This document shows, in pieces, positions 1 through 7,367 of a stretch of DNA of 46,379 nucleotides. The stretch is from Sphingomonas sp. (GTDB lineage: Bacteria > Pseudomonadota > Alphaproteobacteria > Sphingomonadales > Sphingomonadaceae). The DNA is taken from positions 1 through 46,379 of the forward strand of contig NZ_JAPKNM010000122.1 in NCBI RefSeq assembly GCF_026460985.1, read 5' to 3'. Position 1 is the first letter of the stretch, and every line of letters starts with the position of its first letter. A model generated the notes under the pieces. That model saw only the letters and a list, made by a program, of their open reading frames with translations, was not told where the DNA came from and ran no database searches. Made by a program: the position numbers and the translations under genes.

Positions 1-2
1 TG

Positions 3-65
3 AGTCTTTTGGGCGCGCAGACGCGCGCACCCACCCCCATCCCCTCCCTGCAAACAGGGAGGGGA
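3..65. repeat. Intergenic repeat, family A (single arm)
   Basis: A GC-rich element ends in a hairpin of CCCCTCCCTG and its complement, just after the stop of the TetR gene. Nearly the same roughly 64 bases occur in the same orientation at 32264-32327, with only a few differences. It could act as a transcription terminator or mRNA stabiliser for the minus-strand gene. The left part may be cut by the window edge. Confidence 0.7.
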
Positions 66-77
66 GTGTTTTGTGGT

Positions 78-662
78 CTAACCCCCGTTTGCCACAGACT
101 TGCGCAGCTGGGTTACCGCCATCTCGCGGGCGCGTTCGCGCGGCAGGTCGACAGCGCGTGCCATCGGTCCGCCGAGCAGCGCGTCGCCGAGCGCCATCAG
201 GGTGAGCTGCAGCGTCTCCTCGCGCAGCAGCTGCGCATCGATCGCATCGGCGCTGATCTCGTCGACCAGCCGGTGGATCGCCTCGAGGATCGGGTCGAGC
301 GCATCCTCATTGCCGTTGAGGATCATCCAGCTGGCCAGCGCGCCTGCGCCGCCCTTGCCGAACGCGTCGAAGGTGAGATCCACGACCTCGCGCGGATCCT
401 GGTCTCCGCTGCGCGCGCGCAGGACCGCAGCGCCGATCTCGGCGGTCACCGTGCCCGCGATACTCGCGGCGAGCGCCTTCTGCAGCCCGGCCGCCGAGCC
501 GAAATGGTGGAGCAAATTGGCGTGCGTCCGCCCGATCCGCGCCGCGACGGCCTTCAGCGTGACCGCCTGCGGCCCGGCTTCGAGCAGCAGCGCGCGGGCG
601 GCTTCGAGCGCGGCATCGCGCGATTCTTCGGGAGACAGGCGCTTGCGTGCATTGGACGACAT
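78..662 (-). CDS. TetR/AcrR-family transcriptional regulator
   Basis: This 194-residue protein has the size and layout of TetR repressors. An N-terminal three-helix DNA-binding domain spans about residues 15-63, with the helix-turn-helix around VTLKAVAARIGRTHANLLHHF. The all-helical C-terminal part would bind an unknown ligand and dimerise. Such proteins usually repress a neighbouring transporter or enzyme operon, but the adjacent GNAT gene is on the same strand and no obvious target lies in the window, so the regulon cannot be named. The ATG at 662 is the natural start. The gene ends just before a family-A repeat. Confidence 0.88.
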   Translation of the reverse strand: MSSNARKRLSPEESRDAALEAARALLLEAGPQAVTLKAVAARIGRTHANLLHHFGSAAGLQKALAASIAGTVTAEIGAAVLRARSGDQDPREVVDLTFDAFGKGGAGALASWMILNGNEDALDPILEAIHRLVDEISADAIDAQLLREETLQLTLMALGDALLGGPMARAVDLPRERAREMAVTQLRKSVANGG

Positions 663-807
663 CTACGGGAAAACACTCTTGCCCCTGGGGAATCCGGCTT
701 AGTGGAGGAACCGCCAAGGGGAAAGCAGCGAATAAGCCCATGATTCCGCGATCGGGACTGTCCGATGCGGAAGCGTCAACCCAGCCGAAGCCGGCGGCGT
801 GACCGAG

Positions 808-1365
808 TCACGCCGCCATGCAGGTTCGCGGATCATTGTCCACGACGGTTCCATCCGACAGGTCCAGCTCGAAACGGGCCGAGGGGACGGCGGCCCCGCG
901 TCCGCGCGAATAGACCGAGGTCACGCGCCCTGTGGCGCGGAAGCCTAGCTTGCGCAGCACGCGCCCCGAAGCGGGGTTGTCGAGGAAGTGCCCCGCCGCG
1001 ACACGGCGGACTCCCGCCGCCCGCGCGGCGCGCAGCACCGCGGCGCCGGCCTCGGTCGCATAGCCACGGCCCCAGGCATCCGGCGTGATCCAATAGCCGA
1101 GCTCGTGCCGCTCGTCCCCGAGCGGGCCGATGCCCATGCCGCCGATCAGCCGCAAGGTGCCGCCCTGGTGCTCGAAGACCAGAAACTTGGGCTCGGCGAC
1201 CATGTCGAAGCCGGCGGCGAAGGTCTCGGCGGCCTCGATCGTATAGGGCCAGGGCGCGCGCGCGAGGTTGCGCACCACGGATTCGTGCCCGATCGCGCGG
1301 GCGAGCTCGGCGGCATCCTCGCGCCAGCCGGGCCGTAACGTCAGTCTTTGCGTTCGCACGAACAT
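808..1365 (-). CDS. GNAT-family N-acetyltransferase (RimJ/RimL-like)
   Basis: This 185-residue protein is of the RimJ/RimL type, which transfers acetyl from acetyl-CoA to an amine. It opens with the typical TQRLTLRPGWREDAAEL strand-helix unit. Around residues 85-130 lies the core ELGYWITPDAWGRGYATEAGAAVL, containing the acetyl-CoA pyrophosphate-binding Q/RxxGxA-like loop (GRGYAT). The family's 'xxNxxSxRVLxKLGF' signature follows (DNPASGRVLRKLGFRATG). The reading frame stays open further upstream, but the ATG at 1365 is preferred because GAGGAG lies just before it and the protein then begins at the conserved motif. The substrate is unknown. Confidence 0.88.
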   Translation of the reverse strand: MFVRTQRLTLRPGWREDAAELARAIGHESVVRNLARAPWPYTIEAAETFAAGFDMVAEPKFLVFEHQGGTLRLIGGMGIGPLGDERHELGYWITPDAWGRGYATEAGAAVLRAARAAGVRRVAAGHFLDNPASGRVLRKLGFRATGRVTSVYSRGRGAAVPSARFELDLSDGTVVDNDPRTCMAA

Positions 1366-1442
1366 GACCAGTCTCCTCGGTCTTGCGGTGCCCCTGACGT
1401 GTCTGTGTGACAGCCAGTTTGCAGCCGCATTTCGTGGGAGCA

Positions 1443-1480
1443 AAAGAAAAAGGGAGCCGGGGTGACCCGTCTCCCTTTTC
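1443..1480 (-). terminator. Rho-independent terminator of rplU-rpmA
   Basis: The arms AAAAGGGAG (1448-1456) and CTCCCTTTT (1471-1479) pair perfectly, with an inner CGGG/CCCG pairing. Read on the minus strand, the stem is followed by a T-rich run (CCCTTTTTCTTTTG). It lies between the rpmA stop and the GNAT start, so it would end the ribosomal-protein transcript. Confidence 0.85.
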
Positions 1481-1540
1481 AGCTGGTCCGTTCGTCGGAC
1501 CCGGGTCACCCTGGTGGGCAACCCGGCCGGTTACCCGATG

Positions 1541-1810
1541 TTATTCGGCTGCTTCCGCAATCATGTCTACCGAGCAGAACTTGCGGCCGAGCTTGCCGAC
1601 CTTGAACGACACGCGGCCGTCGGTGAGCGCGAAGAGGGTATGATCCTTGCCCATGCCGACGTTCACGCCCGGATAGATCTTGGTGCCGCGCTGGCGCACG
1701 ATGATGTTGCCCGCGACGACGGCTTCGCTGCCGAACTTCTTGACGCCGAGGCGGCGGCCTGCCGAATCGCGACCGTTGCGCGAAGAGCCGCCTGCTTTCT
1801 TATGTGCCAT
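1541..1810 (-). CDS. rpmA: 50S ribosomal protein L27
   Basis: This 89-residue L27 sits near the peptidyl-transferase centre of the large ribosomal subunit, its N-terminal tail contacting tRNA ends. The sequence starts [20 protein letters not shown], the invariant L27 N-terminus, and continues with the conserved [21 protein letters not shown] block. The length is normal for the family. There is no Firmicutes-type cleavable N-terminal extension. It follows rplU by only 23 bases, the usual rplU-rpmA operon, and a strong terminator stands downstream. Confidence 0.98.
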   Translation of the reverse strand: MAHKKAGGSSRNGRDSAGRRLGVKKFGSEAVVAGNIIVRQRGTKIYPGVNVGMGKDHTLFALTDGRVSFKVGKLGRKFCSVDMIAEAAE

Positions 1811-1833
1811 TGCCTATACTCCTCGTATCTCGC

Positions 1834-2214
1834 TTACGCTTCCGCGGCCGGGGCTTCTGCCTCGGCGGGAGCGGCGGCCTTCTTCGCCTTGGGCGCGGCC
1901 TTCTTCTTCTCTTCCTGCGCACCGATCGCAGTGATCTTCAGGATCGTGTGATTCTGGCGATGGCCGTTGCGGCGGCGGTAGTTGTGCCGGCGGCGCTTCT
2001 TGAAGACGATGACCTTCTCGCCCTTCGCCTGCGCGACGATCTCGGCCGAGACGGTCAGGCCGTCGGTCGGCTTCAGCTCCGAGCCTTCGCCGGCGAGCAG
2101 GACGTCGCCCAGCGTGACCGTCGAACCGGCCTCTCCGTCGAGCTTCTCGACGACGATCTTGTCTCCGGCGGCAACGCGATACTGCTTGCCGCCCGTGCGC
2201 ACGATAGCGAACAT
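1834..2214 (-). CDS. rplU: 50S ribosomal protein L21 with Ala/Lys-rich tail
   Basis: This 126-residue L21 is a 23S rRNA-binding protein of the large subunit. Residues 1-100 are the normal domain, starting [20 protein letters not shown] and including the RNA-binding run [17 protein letters not shown] at about 73-88. Residues 104-126 form an extra tail of Ala, Lys, Glu and Pro, which is common in sphingomonads but absent from the roughly 103-residue E. coli protein. It is the first gene of the rplU-rpmA operon. The gap to hspQ upstream holds a TTGACA element at 2301-2306 (minus strand) that could be its promoter -35 box. Confidence 0.97.
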   Translation of the reverse strand: MFAIVRTGGKQYRVAAGDKIVVEKLDGEAGSTVTLGDVLLAGEGSELKPTDGLTVSAEIVAQAKGEKVIVFKKRRRHNYRRRNGHRQNHTILKITAIGAQEEKKKAAPKAKKAAAPAEAEAPAAEA

Positions 2215-2277
2215 GGCGATGTCTCAACCTACAAAAGCTTGTGCCCGCCAGGGATTGCCCCGGCAGGAGGAAGGGCG

Positions 2278-2306
2278 CAGCTAAGGGAAGAGGGGCTCGC
2301 TGTCAA
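2278..2306 (-). promoter_or_regulatory. Possible promoter of rplU-rpmA
   Basis: On the minus strand a perfect TTGACA (2301-2306) is followed after 17 bases by TAGCTG, a poor -10 match. It lies about 65-90 bases before the rplU start. The -35 is convincing and the -10 is not, so the call is tentative. Confidence 0.4.
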
Positions 2307-2340
2307 CGGTCTTGGGGTAAAAAACCCCGGTTGCCCGCAC

Positions 2341-2721
2341 CTAGTGGCGATGCGCGGCCTTCAGTTTGTAACGACCGCCGGCATAGCGTTCGAACAGACC
2401 GCCGATCGCCGGATGGTCGACCGGCTCGTCGCTGTCGTCGGCCACGAGGTTCTGCTGGCTGACATAGGCGATGTAGCTCGACTCGGCGTTCTCGGCGAGC
2501 AGATGGTAGAAGGGCTGGTCCTTGCGCGGACGCACGTCCTCGGGAATCGCCTCATACCATTCTTCCGAATTGGCGAAGACCGGATCGACGTCGAAGATCA
2601 CGCCGCGGAAATCGAACAGCCGGTGGCGCACGACGTCGCCGATCGCGAACCGCGCCGAGGAGACGGGCGGCATGGGGACGGCGGCTTCGAGGGGAAGGGG
2701 AGGGACGGGTGCACGCGGCAT
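2341..2721 (-). CDS. hspQ: Heat-shock protein HspQ
   Basis: This 126-residue protein carries the HspQ (YccV-like, hemimethylated-DNA-binding fold) domain at about residues 22-115. The conserved blocks are ARFAIGDVVRHRLFDFRGVIFDVDP, the EEWYEAIPE segment and RPRKDQPFYHLLAENAESSYIAYVSQQNL. In E. coli HspQ modulates Lon specificity and DnaA turnover; I assume a related proteostasis role here. The first 16 residues are Pro-rich and unlike the family. A second ATG at 2673 would give a protein of more typical length. Neither ATG has a Shine-Dalgarno sequence, but a promoter-like pair ends right at the ATG at 2721, so a leaderless mRNA is possible. Confidence 0.9.
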   Translation of the reverse strand: MPRAPVPPLPLEAAVPMPPVSSARFAIGDVVRHRLFDFRGVIFDVDPVFANSEEWYEAIPEDVRPRKDQPFYHLLAENAESSYIAYVSQQNLVADDSDEPVDHPAIGGLFERYAGGRYKLKAAHRH

Positions 2722-2727
2722 GGCATT

Positions 2728-2755
2728 AATTTAGTGCGTTCGCCGCGTCGCACAA
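2728..2755 (-). promoter_or_regulatory. Possible promoter giving leaderless hspQ mRNA
   Basis: On the minus strand CTTGTGC is followed after about 16 bases by TAAATT, which ends some six bases before the ATG at 2721. Transcription starting 6-7 bases after the -10 would begin at the start codon itself. The CTTG core also resembles an RpoH -35 box, though the -10 is not the RpoH type. Confidence 0.35.
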
Positions 2756-2856
2756 GCACCGCGCTTGCGGTCCCCGATTCATTGCGCTAAGCGCCCGCCC
2801 TCATCGACCGGTGCCGATGTCGGGATACCCCGACGGTCGGCATCTTAAGACCTCGC

Positions 2857-2946
<90 letters not shown>

Positions 2947-3029
2947 CTTCCTCCTGATTTAGCACTTAGCGCAGGCAACTGCCTTACCGATTCCGGATTG
3001 GTGAGGTTTCGGCCCTCGCCGGCCCAGGC

Positions 3030-3452
3030 TCACGCCTCGTCGACCTTCGCCCTCGCCGCTTCGAACTGCGCCCGCGCTGCCGCCATGGCCGGTCGGTTCC
3101 GCCTGGCCCAGCCTGCCAAAGCCGTCAGCGGATCGATCAGCGAGCGGCCAAGCATGGTCAGCTCATATTCGACCTTTGGGGGGATCGTCGCATAGGCGGT
3201 TCGCTTGACGAGCCCGTCGGCTTCCAGCCCGCGGAGCGTGATCGTCAGCATCCGGTGCGATACGCCATCGACCGTGCGCATGATCGCGTTGAAGCGCATC
3301 GGTCCTTCCGACAGCGCGCCGACGACCATGACCGTCCATTTGTCGCCGATCCTGTCCAGCACCTGCAAGACCGCCCGACAATCCGCATGGTCGCTCCATT
3401 CCGGCGGTACCTTTGGGTTCCCAGGCTTCAAGACGCACCTCTTCGCCTTCAC
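3030..3452 (-). CDS. HxlR-family winged-helix regulator
   Basis: This roughly 140-residue protein shows the HxlR layout. An N-terminal Cys (DHADCRAVLQVLDRIGDKWT) precedes the winged helix-turn-helix at about residues 25-110, with the signature GPMRFNAIMRTVDGVSHRMLTITLRGLEADGLVKRT and then PPKVEYELTMLGRSL. HxlR proteins often sense electrophiles or oxidants through that Cys. The gene is divergent from an NmrA-like oxidoreductase, the usual arrangement in which the regulator controls its neighbour. The start is uncertain. The GTG at 3452 has no ribosome-binding site and abuts a palindrome. A TTG seven codons inside is preceded by GAAGAGG. Confidence 0.88.
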   Translation of the reverse strand: MKAKRCVLKPGNPKVPPEWSDHADCRAVLQVLDRIGDKWTVMVVGALSEGPMRFNAIMRTVDGVSHRMLTITLRGLEADGLVKRTAYATIPPKVEYELTMLGRSLIDPLTALAGWARRNRPAMAAARAQFEAARAKVDEA

Positions 3453-3540
3453 GCGATCAATTTTGATCGCAATGCACAGGATTGTGCATTCTTGTGGGCG
3501 TATTCGATATCAAACATATCGTCACGAACATTTTGTTCGT
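3453..3540. promoter_or_regulatory. Divergent control region with three perfect inverted repeats
   Basis: Between the HxlR gene and the oxidoreductase lie three perfect inverted repeats. They are GCGATCAA-TT-TTGATCGC (3453-3470), AATGCAC-6 bases-GTGCATT (3471-3490) and ACGAACA-TTT-TGTTCGT (3524-3540). They are AT-richer than the surroundings and sit where operators of a divergent regulator belong. The three sequences differ, so more than one protein could bind. Confidence 0.65.
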
Positions 3541-3561
3541 AGAGATGGAAAGGATATCGTG

Positions 3562-4410
3562 ATGAGGATCGGAGTGAGCGGCGCGAGCGGGCAACTCGGC
3601 AAGGCGGTGCTTGCCGAGCTTAAGGTGCGCGGGGCAGGCCACGACATCGTGGGAATATCCCGCACGCCCAGTGCCGTCGAGCCGCCCGCGGAAGCACGTC
3701 CGGGCGACTATGATCGACCGGAAACGCTGGTCGCGGCGTATCGGGGGCTCGATCGCCTGTTGATCATTCCGAGCCACGACGTGCGCCCTGGGGTACGCGA
3801 TCGCCACTTCGTGGCCGCGATCGATGCCGCCGTGGCGGCGGGTGTCGATCAGATCGTCATGATCTCTTCCGCCGCGACGCGCGAGACCGCCATGTCGGCG
3901 ATGTACGCGCCATATTATGTGGGCGAACAGCACCTGATGAGGGTGGCGCCGCACTGGACCATTTTGCGGATGAACTATTATGCGGAGACCTTCGCGCAGA
4001 TGGTCCCGATGGGGTTGCGATCGGGCATCCTGCCCGGCATCGCGGAGAACCGCGTCGCATTCGTATCGCGTGACGATCTGGCGGCTGCGGCGGCCGGAAT
4101 CCTGGTCGGCGAGGGGCATGCTGGCGCTATCTACAACGCAACCGGGCCCACCGCGCTGACCGGTGCGGAGCGCGCGGCGCTGGCTTCCGAAGTCACGGGC
4201 AGAACGCTGCGATTTGCGGTGCTCGACGAAGCCGGGCTTCGCCTGGGGCTCGGGCAGGCGGGCATCGAGGCGCAATATGTCGACGCGCTTGTCGATATCG
4301 AGAAAAGCTATGTCCAGGGCTGCTTCGATATCGTGACCGGCGATGTGGAGCGTCTGGCGGGTCGATCCCCGCGTTCGCTTCGTGAGGTCCTGCTGGAACG
4401 GCTGTCCTGA
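3562..4410 (+). CDS. NmrA-like NAD(P)-binding oxidoreductase
   Basis: This 282-residue protein is an atypical short-chain dehydrogenase of the NmrA/QorB (SDR_a2) type. It begins MRIGVSGASGQLGKAVLAEL, the Rossmann glycine motif GASGQLG. It continues with ISRTPSAVEPPAEARPGDYDRPETL, a typical NADPH-discriminating and 'D-x-D' region, and IVMISSAATRE. There is no YxxxK catalytic pair in the usual place; QorB-like members reduce quinones or sense redox state. The ATG at 3562 is preceded by AAAGGATATCGTG, a good ribosome-binding site (AAGGA). It is divergent from the HxlR gene and probably under its control. The substrate is not predictable. Confidence 0.87.
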   Translation: MRIGVSGASGQLGKAVLAELKVRGAGHDIVGISRTPSAVEPPAEARPGDYDRPETLVAAYRGLDRLLIIPSHDVRPGVRDRHFVAAIDAAVAAGVDQIVMISSAATRETAMSAMYAPYYVGEQHLMRVAPHWTILRMNYYAETFAQMVPMGLRSGILPGIAENRVAFVSRDDLAAAAAGILVGEGHAGAIYNATGPTALTGAERAALASEVTGRTLRFAVLDEAGLRLGLGQAGIEAQYVDALVDIEKSYVQGCFDIVTGDVERLAGRSPRSLREVLLERLS

Positions 4411-4437
4411 GAGGAGGTCGCCGCCATTGTCACGGGC

Positions 4438-4487
4438 AGTCCGGTCAGGTCATATAAAGAAATCTTTATATCTCCCTTGACCGGACT
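4438..4487. promoter_or_regulatory. Nested palindrome and promoter upstream of metE
   Basis: The outer arms AGTCCGGTCA (4438-4447) and TGACCGGACT (4478-4487) are perfect 10-base complements. Inside them ATATAAAGA (4452-4460) and TCTTTATAT (4463-4471) form a perfect 9-base palindrome with a 2-base spacer. The inner motif looks like an ArsR-type dimer site, such as those of methionine-cycle regulators. TTGACC (4477-4482) and, 17 bases on, GATCTT (4500-4505) could be the promoter, giving a transcript starting near the riboswitch. The same bases could also form a strong RNA hairpin ending the upstream gene. Confidence 0.65.
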
Positions 4488-4514
4488 CTCGCGCGGTGCG
4501 ATCTTGATGGGGTC

Positions 4515-4685
4515 AAGGTTCTCCGTCCGGACGCGGTTCGCGGCGGAGCTAAGACGGGAAGCCGGTGAGAGACCGGCGCTGCCCCCGCAACTGTAAGCGG
4601 TGAGCTGCGGTCCAAACATGTCACTGGGGTTCGCCCCGGGAAGACGGACCGACGCTGTGACCCGTGAGCCAGGAGACCTGCCTTC
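4515..4685 (+). promoter_or_regulatory. Cobalamin riboswitch
   Basis: This is a cobalamin (AdoCbl-type) aptamer. In order it has GGGAAGCCGGTG near 4556, CGCTGCCCCCGCAACTGTAAGC at about 4577-4598 (core J3/4 region), the B12-box equivalent GTCACTGGGG near 4620, GGGAAGACGG near 4638, and GTGAGCCAGGAGACCTGCC closing at about 4664-4682. It lies on the same strand as metE and ends about 125 bases before the metE start. When B12 is plentiful it should switch off this B12-independent enzyme. That space is enough for an expression platform, although I could not identify a clear terminator in it. Confidence 0.93.
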
Positions 4686-4808
4686 GACGCGATAACGTCC
4701 ACCGGCGGGGTGTCCGGGCTGGTCGCTTGCACGTCGCTGCGGGGGCCGTCTCCCGGGTGCATGCTCGTGTCTGGTCCGTGCGCTTCGCCTTCTTCGGGGT
4801 TGAAGAAC

Positions 4809-7100
4809 ATGACCATTTCCATTGCCACTCTGGGTTTCCCGCGCATCGGGCCGCGGCGCGAGCTGAAGCACGCGCTCGAGGCCTATTGGGCCGGCAAGAC
4901 GTCGCAGGCCGAATTGCTCGAGGCGGCCTCCGGGCTGCGCACCGCGGCCTGGGCACGGCAGAAGGCGCTCGGCGCCGACTGGCTGCCGTCGAACGACTTC
5001 TCGCTCTACGACCATGTACTCGACACCAGCATGATGCTGGGGGCGATCCCCAGCCGCTATGGCAGCGCGGACGGCACCGCCGATCTCGACACCTATTTCG
5101 CGATGGCGCGCGGCACGACCGGCGAGGGTCATGGCGACGGCTGCGGCCATGCCAGTTTGACCGCGTGCGAGATGACCAAGTGGTTCGATACCAACTATCA
5201 TTATCTCGTGCCCGAGCTCGCCGCCGGCCAGAAGCTCGCGCTCAACCGGCTCAAGGTGGTCGACGAATATCGCGAGGCCAAGGCGCAGGGCTTCGAGGCG
5301 CGGCCCGTGCTGCTCGGCCCGGTGACCTGGCTGAGCCTCGCCAAGGGACGCGATGTCGATCCGTTCGACTTCCTCGACGAGCTGCTCGGGCTCTACGCGG
5401 TGATCCTCGGCCATCTCGCCCAGGCGGGCGCCGAATGGGTGCAGATCGACGAGCCCGTGCTCGTGCTCGATCTCGACGAGAAGCAGCGGCGGGCGCTGAC
5501 CCGCGCTTATGCCCGGCTGTCGCGCTCGGGCCCGAAGCTGATGCTCACCACCTATTTCGGCGGGCTGGGTGACAATCTGTCCTTCGTCGCCGCATTGCCG
5601 GTGGCGGGGCTGCACGTCGATCTGGTCCGCGCGCCCGAGCAGCTCGATCCGCTGCTCAAGGCCGCGCCGAAGTCGCTGCTGCTCTCGCTCGGCGTGGTCG
5701 ACGGCAGGAACGTGTGGCGCGCCGATCTCGATGCGTTGATCGAGCGGATCGCGCCGATCGCCGCGACGCGTGATCTGGTGCTCGCGCCGTCCTGCTCGCT
5801 GCTCCATGTGCCGGTCGATCTAGCGCTGGAATCGAAGCTCGATCCCGAGGTGGCGCAGTGGCTCGCCTTCGCGGCGCAGAAGATCGAGGAGCTCGCGATC
5901 CTCAAGCAGGCGCTCAACGAGGGGCGGGAGAGCGTCGCTGCCGAGCTCGGGGCTGCGGCTCGGGCCAGCGCAGCGCGCAAGGCGTCGCCGCGGGTGCACA
6001 ATCCGGCGGTCGCCGAGCGGATCGCCGCCGTCACGCCCGCCATGTACGCACGGCGCTCGAGCCTCGACGCGCGGATCGACGCGCAGGCGGCGGTGCTCGG
6101 CCTGCCGGCCTTTCCGACGACGACGATCGGTTCGTTCCCGCAGACCGCCGAGGTCCGCGGCGCCCGCGCCCGCCACAATCGCGGCGAGATCGACGCGGCG
6201 ACCTATGCCGGCTTCCTCCGCGAGGAGACCGCGCAGGCGATCCGCTGGCAGGAGGACGCTGGGCTCGACATGCTCGTCCATGGCGAATTCGAGCGCAACG
6301 ACATGGTCCAGTATTTCGGCGAGCAACTCGCCGGATTCGCCTTCACCGTGCACGGCTGGGTGCAGAGCTACGGCTCGCGCTGCGTGCGCCCGCCGATCCT
6401 GTACGGCGACGTCTCGCGGCCCCGGCCGATGACGGTCGACTGGTGGCTCTATGCCCAGGAGCTCACGACCAAGCCCGTGAAAGGCATGCTCACCGGACCG
6501 GTGACTATCCTCAACTGGTCGTTCGTCCGCGACGACCAGGCCCGCGAGGCATCGTGCCGCCAGATCGCGTTGGCGATCCGCGACGAGGTGCTCGACCTCG
6601 AGGCGGCGGGCTGCAAGGCGATCCAGATCGACGAGGCCGCGCTTCGGGAGGGGCTTCCGCTGCGCAGGGGCGACTGGCAGGCCTATCTCGACTGGGCGGT
6701 CGACTGCTTCCGGCTCTCCGCTGCCGGTGCGGACGACGCGACGCAGATCCACACGCACATGTGCTATTCGGAGTTCAACGACATCCTGCCGGCGATCGGG
6801 GCGATGGACGCCGACGTGATCTCGATCGAGACCGCGCGCTCGCAGATGGAGCTGCTCGAGGGCTTTGCCGCATACCGCTATCCGGGGGCGATCGGGCCGG
6901 GGGTGTATGACATCCACGCGCCGCGGGTGCCGGGCGAGGCGGAGATGGTGGCGCTGATGCGGCTGGCCCAGACGCATCTGCGGCCCGAGCAATTGTGGGT
7001 GAACCCCGATTGCGGGCTCAAGACGCGCAAATGGGCGGAGGTGAAGCCCGCCATCGACGCGATGGTCGCCGCGGCGCGGACGCTGCGGACAGCGGTGTGA
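4809..7100 (+). CDS. metE: Cobalamin-independent methionine synthase MetE
   Basis: This 763-residue enzyme transfers a methyl group from 5-methyltetrahydrofolate polyglutamate to homocysteine, the last step of methionine synthesis, in the cytoplasm. The N-terminal barrel (about residues 3-320, starting MTISIATLGFPRIGPRRELK) and the C-terminal catalytic barrel (about 430-755, IGSFPQTAEVRGAR) are both complete. The zinc ligands are visible: His650 and Cys652 (THMC), Glu674 (SIETARS) and Cys735 (NPDCGLKTR). All are nine residues on from the E. coli positions. The ATG at 4809 is chosen because the protein starts with the family N-terminus there; upstream in-frame codons lie in the leader. Control is by the upstream B12 riboswitch and probably the nested palindrome. 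Confidence 0.98.
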   Translation: MTISIATLGFPRIGPRRELKHALEAYWAGKTSQAELLEAASGLRTAAWARQKALGADWLPSNDFSLYDHVLDTSMMLGAIPSRYGSADGTADLDTYFAMARGTTGEGHGDGCGHASLTACEMTKWFDTNYHYLVPELAAGQKLALNRLKVVDEYREAKAQGFEARPVLLGPVTWLSLAKGRDVDPFDFLDELLGLYAVILGHLAQAGAEWVQIDEPVLVLDLDEKQRRALTRAYARLSRSGPKLMLTTYFGGLGDNLSFVAALPVAGLHVDLVRAPEQLDPLLKAAPKSLLLSLGVVDGRNVWRADLDALIERIAPIAATRDLVLAPSCSLLHVPVDLALESKLDPEVAQWLAFAAQKIEELAILKQALNEGRESVAAELGAAARASAARKASPRVHNPAVAERIAAVTPAMYARRSSLDARIDAQAAVLGLPAFPTTTIGSFPQTAEVRGARARHNRGEIDAATYAGFLREETAQAIRWQEDAGLDMLVHGEFERNDMVQYFGEQLAGFAFTVHGWVQSYGSRCVRPPILYGDVSRPRPMTVDWWLYAQELTTKPVKGMLTGPVTILNWSFVRDDQAREASCRQIALAIRDEVLDLEAAGCKAIQIDEAALREGLPLRRGDWQAYLDWAVDCFRLSAAGADDATQIHTHMCYSEFNDILPAIGAMDADVISIETARSQMELLEGFAAYRYPGAIGPGVYDIHAPRVPGEAEMVALMRLAQTHLRPEQLWVNPDCGLKTRKWAEVKPAIDAMVAAARTLRTAV

Positions 7101-7105
7101 GGCAG

Positions 7106-7137
7106 ACCCCCTCTCTCCGCTTGCGGGGAGAGGGGGT
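7106..7137. terminator. Bidirectional hairpin between convergent genes
   Basis: CCCCCTCTC (7107-7115) pairs with GAGAGGGGG (7128-7136), and the inner CCGC-TT-GCGG extends the stem. The hairpin stands six bases after the metE stop and touches the stop of the convergent small gene. The following bases (TTAT) are only weakly T-rich. Confidence 0.6.
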
Positions 7138-7367
7138 TATCCACCCGTCACCAGCGGATGGCGGCCGCGGAAATCGTCGAGCAGGCGTTCGATGATCGCA
7201 TTCTCGCCATTGCTGCCCGAGGGCGCCACCGACCAGTTGCAATGCGGGTGCGTATCAGTGCCGTAGACGCGGACCGGGCCCAGCGCGGCGCGCCAGTCGC
7301 GCTTGCTGCCGCCCGCCTTGCGGACGAGCGCATTGATCAGCAGGTCCTGGAGTTCGCCGGCGGTCAT
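7137..7367 (-). CDS. Small conserved-looking protein coupled to M28 peptidase
   Basis: This 76-residue protein has no function I recognise. It begins MTAGELQDLLINALVRKAGG, an amphipathic helix. A basic stretch (GGSKRDWRAALGPVRVY) leads into the compact motif THPHCNWSVAPSG, then a charged helix (ENAIIERLLDDFRGRHP). The ATG at 7367 overlaps the TGA of the peptidase gene as ATGA, so translation is probably coupled. An in-frame start upstream at 7394 lies inside the peptidase gene and is less likely. There is no signal peptide or membrane segment, so it is likely cytoplasmic, unlike its exported partner. Confidence 0.75.
   Translation of the reverse strand: MTAGELQDLLINALVRKAGGSKRDWRAALGPVRVYGTDTHPHCNWSVAPSGSNGENAIIERLLDDFRGRHPLVTGG

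Noticed and set aside
2308..2340. GGGGT-AAAAA-ACCCC as an hspQ terminator
   Set aside because: The stem has only five pairs and the T-run would be the loop rather than the tail, so it is too weak to call.
4308..5807. Minus-strand frame across the riboswitch and metE start
   Set aside because: It covers the conserved aptamer and the 5' part of metE and has no recognisable protein features.
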